Source: Pseudovibrio zosterae (GTDB lineage: Bacteria > Pseudomonadota > Alphaproteobacteria > Rhizobiales > Stappiaceae). Taken from it: a DNA stretch of 64,000 bases. The notes below the pieces were generated by a model. It made no database searches, was not told where the DNA came from, and saw nothing but the letters and a program-made list of their open reading frames with translations. The position numbers and the translations under genes were made by a program. Positions within the stretch are counted from its first letter, which is position 1. Every line of letters begins with the position of its first letter. Positions 41,232 to 50,152 of this stretch are shown here, piece after piece. The DNA lies in contig NZ_JAWXVZ010000013.1 in assembly GCF_033843645.1 (NCBI RefSeq), positions 1 through 64,000 on the forward strand, written 5' to 3'.

Positions 41232-41603
41232 ATGCAGCAGTTCGGGCTCATCAAGAACTTCACCAGTCAAGGTGCGACAGAAAAGTACCGTCTCATAGCT
41301 CCTGGTACAAAGGGCGGACATACCAAATGTGCTGCATTGGACGAGAAGATCCTCGGTACGTCCGGTGTACGCGGCGCAAAGGACGGCGAGCGTCTTGACG
41401 TTTATCTGGATGGCATCCGTCCCGTCACCTTTGGTGGTGATGTGGCCTTTGGTGATCCCCTGACCAGTGATGCCCAGGGGCGCGCAATCAAAGCCGAGCC
41501 TGCCAGCGGCGTAACAATTGCCATCGGCGGACATGCCATGTGCACGGCAACCGCAGGCGCGGTGGGCGATATGCATGTGCTGCCCGGTTACATCACAGGC
41601 TAA
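41232..41603 (+). CDS. DUF2190-like capsid decoration protein
   Basis: 123-aa beta-rich, Gly/Ala-rich small protein, directly before the major capsid gene. The pattern (FGGDVAFGDPLTSDAQGRAI) fits DUF2190/decoration-like head proteins of Mu-like phages that stabilise the shell. Confidence 0.75.
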   Translation: MQQFGLIKNFTSQGATEKYRLIAPGTKGGHTKCAALDEKILGTSGVRGAKDGERLDVYLDGIRPVTFGGDVAFGDPLTSDAQGRAIKAEPASGVTIAIGGHAMCTATAGAVGDMHVLPGYITG

Positions 41604-41648
41604 AGCGGCCCCTTTCCACGTTTCCCAATCCCACCAAGGATCTCTTAG

Positions 41649-42584
41649 ATGTCTGCAACTGACCAGTTTACCGAAAGCCCAACGCTTACGGCCATCGCAA
41701 TCGGCTACAAGAACCCGGATGTATCACTGATTGCCAATGATGTGCTGCCCCGTGTCCCGACACCCCGCAGTTTCAAGTACCACAGGTATGATGAGGCTGG
41801 TGACTTCACCGTGCCCGATACACGTGTAGGCCGCCGTTCGGCACCTAACCAGGTCGAGATTGAAGGCACTGAAAAAGATGCATCTGTCGAACCCTATGGC
41901 ATCGACATTCCGCTCGACAACGTAACGATTGAGGAAGCCAAGAAGAACAAGTGGAACCCGGAAGGCAAGGCCACCGAGCGGGCGACCAACATTGTCAATC
42001 TGGATCGCGAAATCCGAGTGGCTGCGATCCTTTCCGATCCAGCCAACTACCATGCGGATAACGTGGAAGCGCTTTCCGGTTCTGATCTTTTCTCTGATCC
42101 AGCCAGTGATCCCATTTCGATCATCGAAGACATGATGGCAACGTGCTGGGTGAAACCAACCCAGCTCACTTTCGGCTTCAAGGTCTGGCGTGATTTGCGC
42201 AAGCACCCGAAGGTGGTCAAGGCCGTCCACGGAAACTCCGGAGATCAGGGACGCGCAACCCGAGAACAGGTGGCAGATCTTCTTGAGGTCAAGCGCATTC
42301 TGGTTGGTGAAAGCCGCGTGAACCTGAAACGCCCTGGCGAAGATCCCGTTCTTGCCCGTGTCTGGGACAATGTGGTTACAGGTCAGTACATCGACCGCAC
42401 TGCAGATACCAGCGGCGGCATGACATTCGGGTTCACAGCAGTTCACGGCACCAAGGTTGCGGGCTCTCTACCGGCCAATATGGGCATTCGCGGCGGCAAG
42501 TTCATTCGCTCTGCAGAAGAAGTGCGTGAGCTTATTGTAGCGCCACGTGCAGGCTTTCTCATCCGAAACGCCACAGCCGCCTAG
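41649..42584 (+). CDS. Major capsid protein
   Basis: 311-aa major head protein, equivalent of Mu gpT. Landmarks: LIANDVLPRVPTPRSFKYH near residue 30, long helical E-loop/spine region, and LPANMGIRGGKFIRSAEEV close to the C terminus. The pattern resembles phage major capsid proteins of B3-like and alphaproteobacterial transposable phages more than Mu itself. Confidence 0.87.
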   Translation: MSATDQFTESPTLTAIAIGYKNPDVSLIANDVLPRVPTPRSFKYHRYDEAGDFTVPDTRVGRRSAPNQVEIEGTEKDASVEPYGIDIPLDNVTIEEAKKNKWNPEGKATERATNIVNLDREIRVAAILSDPANYHADNVEALSGSDLFSDPASDPISIIEDMMATCWVKPTQLTFGFKVWRDLRKHPKVVKAVHGNSGDQGRATREQVADLLEVKRILVGESRVNLKRPGEDPVLARVWDNVVTGQYIDRTADTSGGMTFGFTAVHGTKVAGSLPANMGIRGGKFIRSAEEVRELIVAPRAGFLIRNATAA

Positions 42585-42654
42585 TCCTTTTTCGCTGTTC
42601 TAAGGCGGGGTCTTGCTCCGCTCTGTCTTTCAATCAAACAAGAGGCCAGTTGAT

Positions 42655-42996
42655 ATGCAGCCGGAAACCCATTCCTTTCCCGTTCTTGCCAATCTCAAGC
42701 ACAACGGTAAGCATTTTGCCAAGGGCGATAAAATCGAGATGACAGCCGCCCAGGCGAAAACGCTACAGGCGCTCGGCGTGTTGGGAGATCCTGACGAGGA
42801 CCGACCCGCGCTTTCTGCCGAGGAACGCCAGGAGCTGATTTGTGAGGCCATCGCCGACCTGACGCCAGAGGCTGACTTCAACAAAGACGGCTCACCAAGC
42901 GTTAAGGCCGTCGAGCGGATCACAGGCTTTGATGTTTCTGCCGATGAGGTCAAAGCCGCGCACGCGGCATTGATCGCGACCGCTGAAAACGCGTAG
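42655..42996 (+). CDS. Mu-like small head protein (FluMu/HI1506-type)
   Basis: 113-aa protein with an N-terminal segment LANLKHNGKHFAKGDKIEMT typical of FluMu N-terminal domain proteins found after the capsid gene, and an acidic helical C terminus. ATG at 42655 is chosen because the conserved part begins there; the ORF is open to 42613. Confidence 0.75.
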   Translation: MQPETHSFPVLANLKHNGKHFAKGDKIEMTAAQAKTLQALGVLGDPDEDRPALSAEERQELICEAIADLTPEADFNKDGSPSVKAVERITGFDVSADEVKAAHAALIATAENA

Positions 42997-43014
42997 GCAG
43001 GAGCGTTAGTTACG

Positions 43015-43485
43015 ATGGCAAGCCTGCGCTTTCTAACGATTGATGAGTTCATCCTGAGACATGACGAGAGCAATCTGCTCTCCCTTGCCGGGATTGGCGG
43101 ACCGAACTCTGTTGGCGGTCGAACGCTGGACCGCGCCCGTCTGGAAGCGCAGCTTGCCCGCGCCGAGGCTATGGCGTCCGGCTATCTTTATAGCCGCTAT
43201 CCAGCTTTGAAAACGATCACGCCAGACCAGGCTCCTGAAGCCTTGAAGGGCGTGATCTCGGATCTTGCGATCTACTACCTGCGAGACCGGATCCACCATA
43301 CGAACGCGGTTGAGGAAGAGACCCGCAATCGCTATCGGGACTGCCTTTCCTGGCTCAAAGATGTTCAAGCGGGCCGGGTTTCTCTGGGCTTGAGCGATGG
43401 CGGCGAAGCGGAACATCACTCTGGATCCATAGCCGCCGACTTTGGTGAAGGGCGCGCGGACAAAGTACTGGAGGGGTATCAATGA
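43015..43485 (+). CDS. DUF1320 protein, gp36-like head-tail connector
   Basis: 156-aa helical protein with the DUF1320 pattern (LEAQLARAEAMASGYLYSRY, then ISDLAIYYLRDRIHH). In Mu-like phages it forms part of the neck between portal and tail. It overlaps the next gene by ATGA. Confidence 0.85.
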   Translation: MASLRFLTIDEFILRHDESNLLSLAGIGGPNSVGGRTLDRARLEAQLARAEAMASGYLYSRYPALKTITPDQAPEALKGVISDLAIYYLRDRIHHTNAVEEETRNRYRDCLSWLKDVQAGRVSLGLSDGGEAEHHSGSIAADFGEGRADKVLEGYQ

Positions 43486-43943
43486 CGTTGATTGAACGTC
43501 TCCAGAACCAGATCGTTGAACGGCTCAAGCTCTACTTGCCGTCTGTAGCGCATGTAGACGGGTTCCCTTCCAAGCCGGAAGAGTTTGACCTTGCCAACTT
43601 TCAGATGGCAGCTCTGGTTCACTACGGAGGATCCCGTTACTCAAGCGACAATGGGCTAAACAACGCCACCCAAAGCCGTCAAATGCGCTTTGTTGTCGCT
43701 CTGAGTTTTACCAGCCTGAATGGCGAACATGGCGCTTATGTGTGTCTCGAACGGTGTCGAGCTGCACTTCAAAATTACCCGTTGGCAGGCTCCACCCCTT
43801 TGATGATGGAGCGTGAGGACCTTGTGGACCAAGCACCTGGCTTGTGGCGCTGGCAAATCGAGGTGAGCTGCCTTGTGCGTAGCGTTTCCGAACACCAAGG
43901 ACCGCAACGTCCGGTCCCTTCAATTCCACGACAGGAGGACTAG
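43482..43943 (+). CDS. gp37-like (DUF1834) connector/tail-terminator protein
   Basis: 153-aa protein corresponding to Mu gp37-type DUF1834 proteins (LIERLQNQIVERLKLYLPSV at the start, GLWRWQIEVSCLVRS near the end). Position between DUF1320 and DUF2635 genes confirms assignment. Likely tail terminator/connector. Confidence 0.83.
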   Translation: MTLIERLQNQIVERLKLYLPSVAHVDGFPSKPEEFDLANFQMAALVHYGGSRYSSDNGLNNATQSRQMRFVVALSFTSLNGEHGAYVCLERCRAALQNYPLAGSTPLMMEREDLVDQAPGLWRWQIEVSCLVRSVSEHQGPQRPVPSIPRQED

Positions 43944-43946
43944 AGC

Positions 43947-44174
43947 ATGAGCGCTCATGACCAGATACCGGCCGAGTTTTCTGACTTCGTCTACAGCGGC
44001 CCGATCCAGTCGGTTCAGCTTAAGGCGAAGGGCGAAAACGGAGAGCACACGGTCTTTTTTGAAGGCACGTTTTTCCCTGGCAAGACATACACACTGCCCA
44101 CAAACCACCCAACAATAAGCGCTTGGGTATGTGGCGGCATCTTGAAGACTGCGATGGAGAAGGCCAATGGCTGA
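43947..44174 (+). CDS. DUF2635 small tail protein (gp38-like)
   Basis: 75-aa small protein preceding the tail sheath gene in Mu-like phages. It overlaps the sheath start by 8 bases. Precise role unknown. Confidence 0.65.
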   Translation: MSAHDQIPAEFSDFVYSGPIQSVQLKAKGENGEHTVFFEGTFFPGKTYTLPTNHPTISAWVCGGILKTAMEKANG

Positions 44175-45474
44175 ACGAATTTTTGGCGCTGAAATTGTAG
44201 ATGCCAATGAAGATGGCGTTCTTGTTCGCGAGTTGAAGGCCGCCACTGCGTTTATCGTCGGCACTGCGCCAATTCAGGAAGTGCACGACACGCCCGAAGA
44301 GCAGGCCAAATATGTCAACCGCCCCATCTTGATCCGGCGAGAAGCGGACATAGCAAAGCTGTTTGGTCCTTTCCGGGAGGGCTACACTCTGCCGCAAAAG
44401 CTTCGGGCCATGTTCAAGCAGGCAAGAACACGCGGGATTGGAACCATCTGTGTTGTCAACGTATTCGACCCGCAACAGCACAAGGACGATGCCGATCAGC
44501 CCGATCCAAGTAAGGTCGATCAACTCGATATCATTGGCGCATTTGATGCCACTGGCAAGCCCAGCGGCTTGAAGTTGGCCTATTCGTGTTATCAGCGTTT
44601 TGGTTGGTTCCCCAAAAACATCGCAGCGCCTGGCTTTGACGGCCTACCTGGTGTGCGCGCTGAAATGGCAGCGATCTGTGCACGTATTCGCGCCCGCTGC
44701 TATTGGGATGCGCCATATGGCGTCACCCTTCAGCAATTGCAGGAAGCTCGTGGGCCAATGGGATCCTTTGACTTCCAGACAAATGACACGCGGGTCAATC
44801 TCTGTTGGCCAATGATGGAAACAGTCAATCTTGATGAAACCTCGGATCAAGCTGGCAAGGTCATCCCAGATCACTACTCAGCCTATCTGATGGGTATCGT
44901 ACTCATGAGCGTGATGGAATATGGCTACCACCACAGCCCCTCCAACCGCCCCATTAAAGGGATTGAAGGCGCAGCGCAGGATGTTCTGTACGTACCGGGT
45001 GATGGGTCCAGTGACACACAAGTCACCCGCTCAAATGGTATCATCTCGGTAGAAGAGCGGTTCGGCAAAGGTCCTCATACCTCGGGGAACCGTAATGCTG
45101 GTTACCCAACCCAAACGTCCATGCTCACCTTCTTTCACGCCCAGTACACCCAGGATGTTCTTGATGAAGCCATCCTTCACTTTCTGGATGAAAAGAAGGA
45201 TCGCAATGGCTCACTGGCGCGTATTGAGCAAGTTGAAGACGCTATCAATGCTTGGGGTATTGCCAAGACAGGGGGCAATGATCCTGAGCTCTCCGGGTTC
45301 AGGTTTGCCTTTGATCGCGAGAAGATGAGCGCCGCCTATGCAGCCGATGGCTGGTATCACTACACGCTTGAGTTCGCTCCAATCGGTATCATGGAAACAA
45401 TCACCGTGCGCCGTTCCATCAACATCAATCTTCTGGCCGATGCACTGGGTTTGGCCCAGTCTGAAGCGGCCTAA
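44167..45474 (+). CDS. Contractile tail sheath protein
   Basis: 435-aa sheath subunit (P2 FI type). Typical elements: ATAFIVGTAP near residue 30, the ALSD-like motif region around 110-140 (IGAFDATGKPSGLKLAYS), and a C-terminal ETITVRRSININLLADALG. It wraps the tail tube and drives contraction. It begins the tail module. Confidence 0.93.
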   Translation: MAERIFGAEIVDANEDGVLVRELKAATAFIVGTAPIQEVHDTPEEQAKYVNRPILIRREADIAKLFGPFREGYTLPQKLRAMFKQARTRGIGTICVVNVFDPQQHKDDADQPDPSKVDQLDIIGAFDATGKPSGLKLAYSCYQRFGWFPKNIAAPGFDGLPGVRAEMAAICARIRARCYWDAPYGVTLQQLQEARGPMGSFDFQTNDTRVNLCWPMMETVNLDETSDQAGKVIPDHYSAYLMGIVLMSVMEYGYHHSPSNRPIKGIEGAAQDVLYVPGDGSSDTQVTRSNGIISVEERFGKGPHTSGNRNAGYPTQTSMLTFFHAQYTQDVLDEAILHFLDEKKDRNGSLARIEQVEDAINAWGIAKTGGNDPELSGFRFAFDREKMSAAYAADGWYHYTLEFAPIGIMETITVRRSININLLADALGLAQSEAA

Positions 45475-45498
45475 GTGGCTAAGAGAAAGGGATAGCGC

Positions 45499-46020
45499 AT
45501 GGCAGATTATCGCGGTCGCTTCGGGCAAATCACCAATGCTGAAATCTATTTGGGTGACAACACGCTTGTGGGTCTGGCCAAGACTTTCAAGATGCCAAAG
45601 ATTGAGTGGAAGACGGTCGATATTGAAACGCTGGGACAGGTAGCAGTTTACAAGGCACCTACCCGAACGCTGGAAGCACTCACTGGTGAGCTCACCATGA
45701 GCAGTGTCGATCCCGAGCTGCAAGAAGCGTTTTTAAATCCAACGGTCACCCACACACTTCAGCTGCACAAGTATGTGGATGTCAATGGTTCGGAAGGAGC
45801 CGACCTGGAGCGCTCATATACGCTCGTCACTGTCATTCAGGCGCGCTTCTTCGGTCATGAACTTGGTGAAAGCAAGAATGGGGATGCGGAAGAGCAAACC
45901 CACGAAATGTCTATCTCCCGTTTGGTGCAACGCATTCATGACAGCAATCAGCCCTTGATTGAAGTTGACGTATTTGCAAGCTCGGTTCGGAACTCTTCCG
46001 GCGAGATGTGGCGCAGATAA
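45499..46020 (+). CDS. Major tail tube protein (P2 FII type)
   Basis: 173-aa tube subunit; the KMPKIEWKTVDIETLGQVA region and a beta-rich remainder match the phage major tail tube family. It directly follows the sheath gene and is followed by a terminator. Confidence 0.9.
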   Translation: MADYRGRFGQITNAEIYLGDNTLVGLAKTFKMPKIEWKTVDIETLGQVAVYKAPTRTLEALTGELTMSSVDPELQEAFLNPTVTHTLQLHKYVDVNGSEGADLERSYTLVTVIQARFFGHELGESKNGDAEEQTHEMSISRLVQRIHDSNQPLIEVDVFASSVRNSSGEMWRR

Positions 46021-46051
46021 GCGCATAACGGTCAATGTAGACCGCGACCTT

Positions 46052-46087
46052 AAGCCCTCCGTGCTCCTCCCGCGCGGAGGGCTTTTT
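46052..46087 (+). terminator. Terminator inside the tail operon, after the tube gene
   Basis: Stem AAGCCCTCCG (46052-46061) / CGGAGGGCTT (46075-46084) followed by TTTTTT. It separates the abundant sheath and tube genes from chaperone and tape-measure genes and may attenuate downstream expression. Confidence 0.88.
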
Positions 46088-46124
46088 TGTTGTCTAACGC
46101 AAAACCCATTCTGCGAGGTGCGCC

Positions 46125-46505
46125 ATGAAGAAGATTGAAGAAAACACAGTTACAACACCGGAAACGCCGGGTGTTATCGCAAAGCTCAAAGCCTACCGGA
46201 CCGCCAATGACGGTACCGAGAGCTTTGTACTTCCGGAGACACGGGTGGACGTGACGTTTCCCAAGTTCCGCAAGCATGGTGCCTGGACGCGAGCACTATC
46301 GCTGGCCAAAAACAAGATTGGCCGGGCTCAAATCCTCTACATTTGCAACATTTGCCAGTTTGACGGCGAGAAAATCACCGAGGCCGATTGGAATGCTTAT
46401 ATCCCGGACACCGATGGCAATGCCTTGTTGGCAGAAATCTTCGGCGGCCCCGATGAAGACCTTGAAGAGGACGATGAGGGAAACGGGAGCACGGCAGCGG
46501 CTTAG
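46125..46505 (+). CDS. Tail assembly chaperone, P2 gpE-like
   Basis: 126-aa zero-frame product of a tail-chaperone pair that binds the tape measure. The acidic C terminus (GGPDEDLEEDDEGN) overlaps the slippery heptamer GGGAAAC at 46478-46484, read G GGA AAC, followed 18 bases later by the zero-frame stop. The -1 frame continues 64 codons. This is the E/E' or G/GT arrangement conserved in long-tailed phages, placed as usual just before the tape measure gene. Confidence 0.88.
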   Translation: MKKIEENTVTTPETPGVIAKLKAYRTANDGTESFVLPETRVDVTFPKFRKHGAWTRALSLAKNKIGRAQILYICNICQFDGEKITEADWNAYIPDTDGNALLAEIFGGPDEDLEEDDEGNGSTAAA

Positions 46506-46678
46506 CGCTGTCAACGCTTGCCTGTCACACATACATGGTCAATCGGGGCTGGTCTCCCGGCTACCTGGATGATCTGAGCGAAGTCGAATTCCTCTCTCAC
46601 TTTGACGAGCAAGTCACCCTTGATGAAGCACGAGCAGAAGCCGAAAGGAAAGCTGTTGAGGCAGCGTCTCGGCGGTAG
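46478..46678 (+). CDS. -1 frameshift extension of the tail chaperone (E'-like)
   Basis: After slipping on G GGA AAC the ribosome would read 64 codons from 46484 in the -1 frame (REHGSGLALSTLACHTYMV, then NRGWSPGYLDDLSEVEFL), stopping at 46678, 14 bases before the tape measure start. Fused product: 120 + 64 = 184 aa. A free ATG at 46535 lacks a good ribosome site. The frame is open with phage-chaperone-like coding and no role unless reached by frameshifting. Confidence 0.82.
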   Translation, partial: GKREHGSGLALSTLACHTYMVNRGWSPGYLDDLSEVEFLSHFDEQVTLDEARAEAERKAVEAASRR

Positions 46679-46692
46679 ATGGGGAGATTGCA

Positions 46693-49431
46693 ATGCGTCT
46701 TGGCATTACCGCTGAGTTCAAAGATCGCGCATCAAAAAAGATGCGGCGTCTGCTGGCTTTCAACACCCGGATGGAAAAGCAGCTCAAGGCTCAGGAAAAG
46801 CTTCAAAAGGGACAACTGAAGTCATCTGAGAAGCAGGTCAAGACCACCGAAAAACTCGAGAAAGCAACGGGGCAAACAGCACAGGCCACCGCCAAGGTGG
46901 CCAAGGCACAACAAAAGGCGGCTCAAGGCGCGAAAGCGGCTGCGCGAGGGATAAATGATACCGCCCGTCAGGCAGAACGCTCTCGATATGCCATGAGCCG
47001 TTTTGTTGGCAAAACGGGAGAAGCGGTGCGCAAAGCCGCACTGCTTTCTCGCGCCCTCGGCAAGGTCAAGGCTCAGGCAGACAAGATCCGCGCCGGAGGC
47101 AATCTCATCAGGGGCGGTGCGGGAAAGATCGGTCGAGGTTTGGCTCTTGGTGCTGGTCTTTATGCTGGGGCTTCAGGGCTTGTCGGCGGTGCAACAGGAG
47201 CCGTGATTGGCCCGGCCGCCCAGATTGAAAACTATCAAATCCAGCTCAATGCTCTGGAGGGATCAGCTGAACGAGGTCGAAGAGCATTGGAGTGGGTTAG
47301 AAACTTCGCTGTTACCACGCCGCTCGAAACTAATGATGTCATCGAATCCTACGCAAAATTAAAGGCATTCGGAATTGATCCTACGAATGGGTCTTTGCTC
47401 GCGCTTACAGACACAATGGCGATGAACGGCGGTAATGCAGAGTATCTGCAGGGCGTCATCATGGCGGTTGGTCAATCCTGGACAAAGGGAAAGCTGCAAG
47501 GTGAGGAAGCCATGCAGCTCCTGGAACGAGGGATTCCTGTATGGGACATGCTTTCGGACGCAACCGGAAAATCCGCCTCAGAACTTATGAAAATGGCGTC
47601 AAACGGAGAGTTGGGGCGTGACGTAATTTCAAAGCTTGTTGAGCTCATGGGACAGCGGGCCGTTGGCGCTTCGGAAAAAATGTCCCGCACCTGGGACGGT
47701 ATGATGTCCAACATGCGCCAGCACTGGTTCGATTTTCGAGTTCTCATTGCGGACGCAGGTGTCTTCGACTGGGCGAAGGACAAGCTTCAAGGGTTTCTGG
47801 ATAGGCTCAACCAAATGAAGGCCGATGGATCACTGCTCCAACTCGCAGAAGAAATCAGTGCTAACATCATTTCCGGCTTGCAAAGCCTTTGGGCCTTTGG
47901 AGCGGAAGCGTCGAAGGTGCTGCAAGAAGTCGGATCCTGGCTGGCATACGCGGCGGATGCTCTTGGTGGGTGGAACAACCTTATTGGCATCCTAATCGCA
48001 ATGCCGGTTCTGTCTGCGCTGACAAGCATAGCAACCGGGCTTGTTTCTCTTGGTGCGGGACTTGTGACCTTGGGCGGCGGAATTCTCGCGGTCGGTTGGC
48101 CGATCCTTGCCATTGTTGCTGTGGTAGCGGTTTTGGCTGCTGCCGCCTGGCTCATCTATGACAATTGGGATGTGGTTTCAAAATGGCTCGTTGGCGCCTG
48201 GGAATGGATGCAACAAGCCGCAGGCGCACTCTGGGACTACCTTGAAACTGCATTCTCCTGGACGCCGCTTGGCATCATCATCAACAACTGGAGTGCCGTT
48301 GAGGAGTGGCTTGGTCAGCTTTGGCAGGGCATCAAGCAAACTGCGGACCTCACTTGGGAAGGCCTGAAAACACTGTTTTCATGGACCCCGCTCGGCATGA
48401 TCATCAGCAACTGGGGCGAAATCAGCACGTGGTTCACTCAGTTCTGGGCAGATCTTTCGGCTCTTGTCTCCAACTGGAAGTGGCCAGAATTACCTGCTCT
48501 GGATCTTCCGAGCTTCGATGAAATTCGGGAAAGCCTGATTTACTTCTTCTCTCTGGACTGGCTTCCTGAGTGGGAATGGCCTGAGATCCCTCTGCCTGAG
48601 CTGCCCGACATAGGCGGCATGATTGAGAACATGGCGCAAAGCGCCGGTGCGGCCTGGAACAAGGTCACCAGCCTGTTCGGTGATGATGACGCTGTTACCA
48701 TCGCGGCTCGAGATCCGGCTAGCCTTGAACGTGCCAATGCCGCTGCACAGAAACTGCAAGGAACACTGAGCGCGGTTGCAGCAACCGATATGGGTTCGGC
48801 CATGTCCAAACTTAACGCCCTGCGGGAGTTCGCAGTTAGGCTCCCAGACCTGATGCGCGATGTCATCGCCTCGCTGGAAGCTCGATTGGATAGCCTCGAC
48901 TTTGCGCGTCATGGCCGAAGGATGATGGAGACCATTGCCGCCGGGATGCGTTCACGCGCTCATTTGCTGGTTGACGAGATGCGCCGGGTTACCCAAACCC
49001 TGCGAGATCATTTGCCTTCTTCTCCCGCGAAATTGGGACCCCTCTCGGATATCCATCGGCTCAAGTTCGGGGAAACCATTGCCGCATCCATCAAGCCTGC
49101 TCCTATGGTGAATGCCATGCGCAAGGCCGCAGCGGCGACTATGGCTGCAGCAACGCTTTCAACCGCATCGGTTTCGCCATCTTTGGCGGCGTCCGCACCG
49201 CAGGGCATCACGCCTCCGTCTCAAGCACTTCAGGCAGTTGGCGGACCCAGCGCAATGGGAGCAGCAGCCCCTGGCGGAACCATATCCGTCACCTTCAGCC
49301 CCACGATCACGATAGGCTCAGGAGCCTCACTTACGGAGGATGACATTGTCGCTGTCCTGGAGGAGCAGGCCGACCGCATGGTTGACCTGATTGAACAGAA
49401 ACTTGCTGAGCGGCGGAGGCTTGAGTTCTAG
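46693..49431 (+). CDS. Tail tape measure protein
   Basis: 912-aa tape measure setting tail length. A long N-terminal coiled coil (about 15-120) is followed by the TIGR01541-like conserved core (TTPLETNDVIESYAKLKAFG; GEEAMQLLERGIPVWDMLS), hydrophobic segments (about 420-500) and tandem Trp-rich repeats (FSWTPLGIIINNWS and FSWTPLGMIISNWG, about 515-580). It abuts the next gene with no gap. Confidence 0.93.
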   Translation: MRLGITAEFKDRASKKMRRLLAFNTRMEKQLKAQEKLQKGQLKSSEKQVKTTEKLEKATGQTAQATAKVAKAQQKAAQGAKAAARGINDTARQAERSRYAMSRFVGKTGEAVRKAALLSRALGKVKAQADKIRAGGNLIRGGAGKIGRGLALGAGLYAGASGLVGGATGAVIGPAAQIENYQIQLNALEGSAERGRRALEWVRNFAVTTPLETNDVIESYAKLKAFGIDPTNGSLLALTDTMAMNGGNAEYLQGVIMAVGQSWTKGKLQGEEAMQLLERGIPVWDMLSDATGKSASELMKMASNGELGRDVISKLVELMGQRAVGASEKMSRTWDGMMSNMRQHWFDFRVLIADAGVFDWAKDKLQGFLDRLNQMKADGSLLQLAEEISANIISGLQSLWAFGAEASKVLQEVGSWLAYAADALGGWNNLIGILIAMPVLSALTSIATGLVSLGAGLVTLGGGILAVGWPILAIVAVVAVLAAAAWLIYDNWDVVSKWLVGAWEWMQQAAGALWDYLETAFSWTPLGIIINNWSAVEEWLGQLWQGIKQTADLTWEGLKTLFSWTPLGMIISNWGEISTWFTQFWADLSALVSNWKWPELPALDLPSFDEIRESLIYFFSLDWLPEWEWPEIPLPELPDIGGMIENMAQSAGAAWNKVTSLFGDDDAVTIAARDPASLERANAAAQKLQGTLSAVAATDMGSAMSKLNALREFAVRLPDLMRDVIASLEARLDSLDFARHGRRMMETIAAGMRSRAHLLVDEMRRVTQTLRDHLPSSPAKLGPLSDIHRLKFGETIAASIKPAPMVNAMRKAAAATMAAATLSTASVSPSLAASAPQGITPPSQALQAVGGPSAMGAAAPGGTISVTFSPTITIGSGASLTEDDIVAVLEEQADRMVDLIEQKLAERRRLEF

Positions 49432-49899
49432 ATGATTTTTGCACGCCTGGGGAACATTCAGTTGGGTACATCCAGCGTCATGGCTGGCCCAACAGCGGCA
49501 ACTGAGACGCTTGTAAATGACTTCCATGAACACAAGGTAGTTCGCGGCAAGCCAGTTCCCCAACGCGGCGGCGAAGCACTTGATCGGCGCAGCTTCAGCT
49601 TTTTCTTTGACGAAAGCTTCTGCAATCCCGAAGCAGAGTATGCCCGCCTTGTTGCTGCGAAGATTGCTGGCGACGTCATGCCTTTCATTCCTGGTGGAGG
49701 CGGCTTTAACGGCAAGAACTATTTCATCAAGCAGATCAAGGGCACCACTCACAAAACGAGCGTGAGCGGCCGTGTGGTTCGCATTGCGGCAACTCTTGAA
49801 CTGGTTGAAGTGCCGAATGGCGCTCTCAGCATCGGGGCGACGGGTATTGCTGGCGCGGCGGTTGCACTATTGAACCCCTTGTTGAAGAGGCTGCGCTGA
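49432..49899 (+). CDS. P2 gpU-like tail protein
   Basis: 155-aa tail protein of the gpU family (MIFARLGNIQLGTSSVMAGP; then RRSFSFFFDESFCNP). In P2, U is required for tail completion. Start is contiguous with the tape measure stop; its stop overlaps the X gene. Confidence 0.85.
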   Translation: MIFARLGNIQLGTSSVMAGPTAATETLVNDFHEHKVVRGKPVPQRGGEALDRRSFSFFFDESFCNPEAEYARLVAAKIAGDVMPFIPGGGGFNGKNYFIKQIKGTTHKTSVSGRVVRIAATLELVEVPNGALSIGATGIAGAAVALLNPLLKRLR

Positions 49900-50144
49900 T
49901 GACCAACACAACGGGCGACTATCTGGAACATGTTACCGAGCCGGGCGAGCGCTGGGATACCATTGCATGGGTATACTATCAGGATGCAGGGATGATGGAT
50001 TTGCTGATCAAAGAAAACCGGCATCTCTTTCCCGGTGAAATCGCACAGTTTCCAGCTATTTTACCGCCTCGGTTACCCTTGCGCATTCCCGTCGTGGGAC
50101 AATCTCCTTTGGACGTGAACCTGCTGCCGCCGTGGAAGCGATAG
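49899..50144 (+). CDS. P2 gpX-like tail protein (LysM-like)
   Basis: 81-aa small protein with a LysM-like pattern (GERWDTIAWVYYQDAGMMDL; then IKENRHLFPGEI), typical of P2 tail protein X, thought to help baseplate attachment. Confidence 0.85.
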   Translation: MTNTTGDYLEHVTEPGERWDTIAWVYYQDAGMMDLLIKENRHLFPGEIAQFPAILPPRLPLRIPVVGQSPLDVNLLPPWKR

Positions 50145-50152
50145 AGGCCGCC

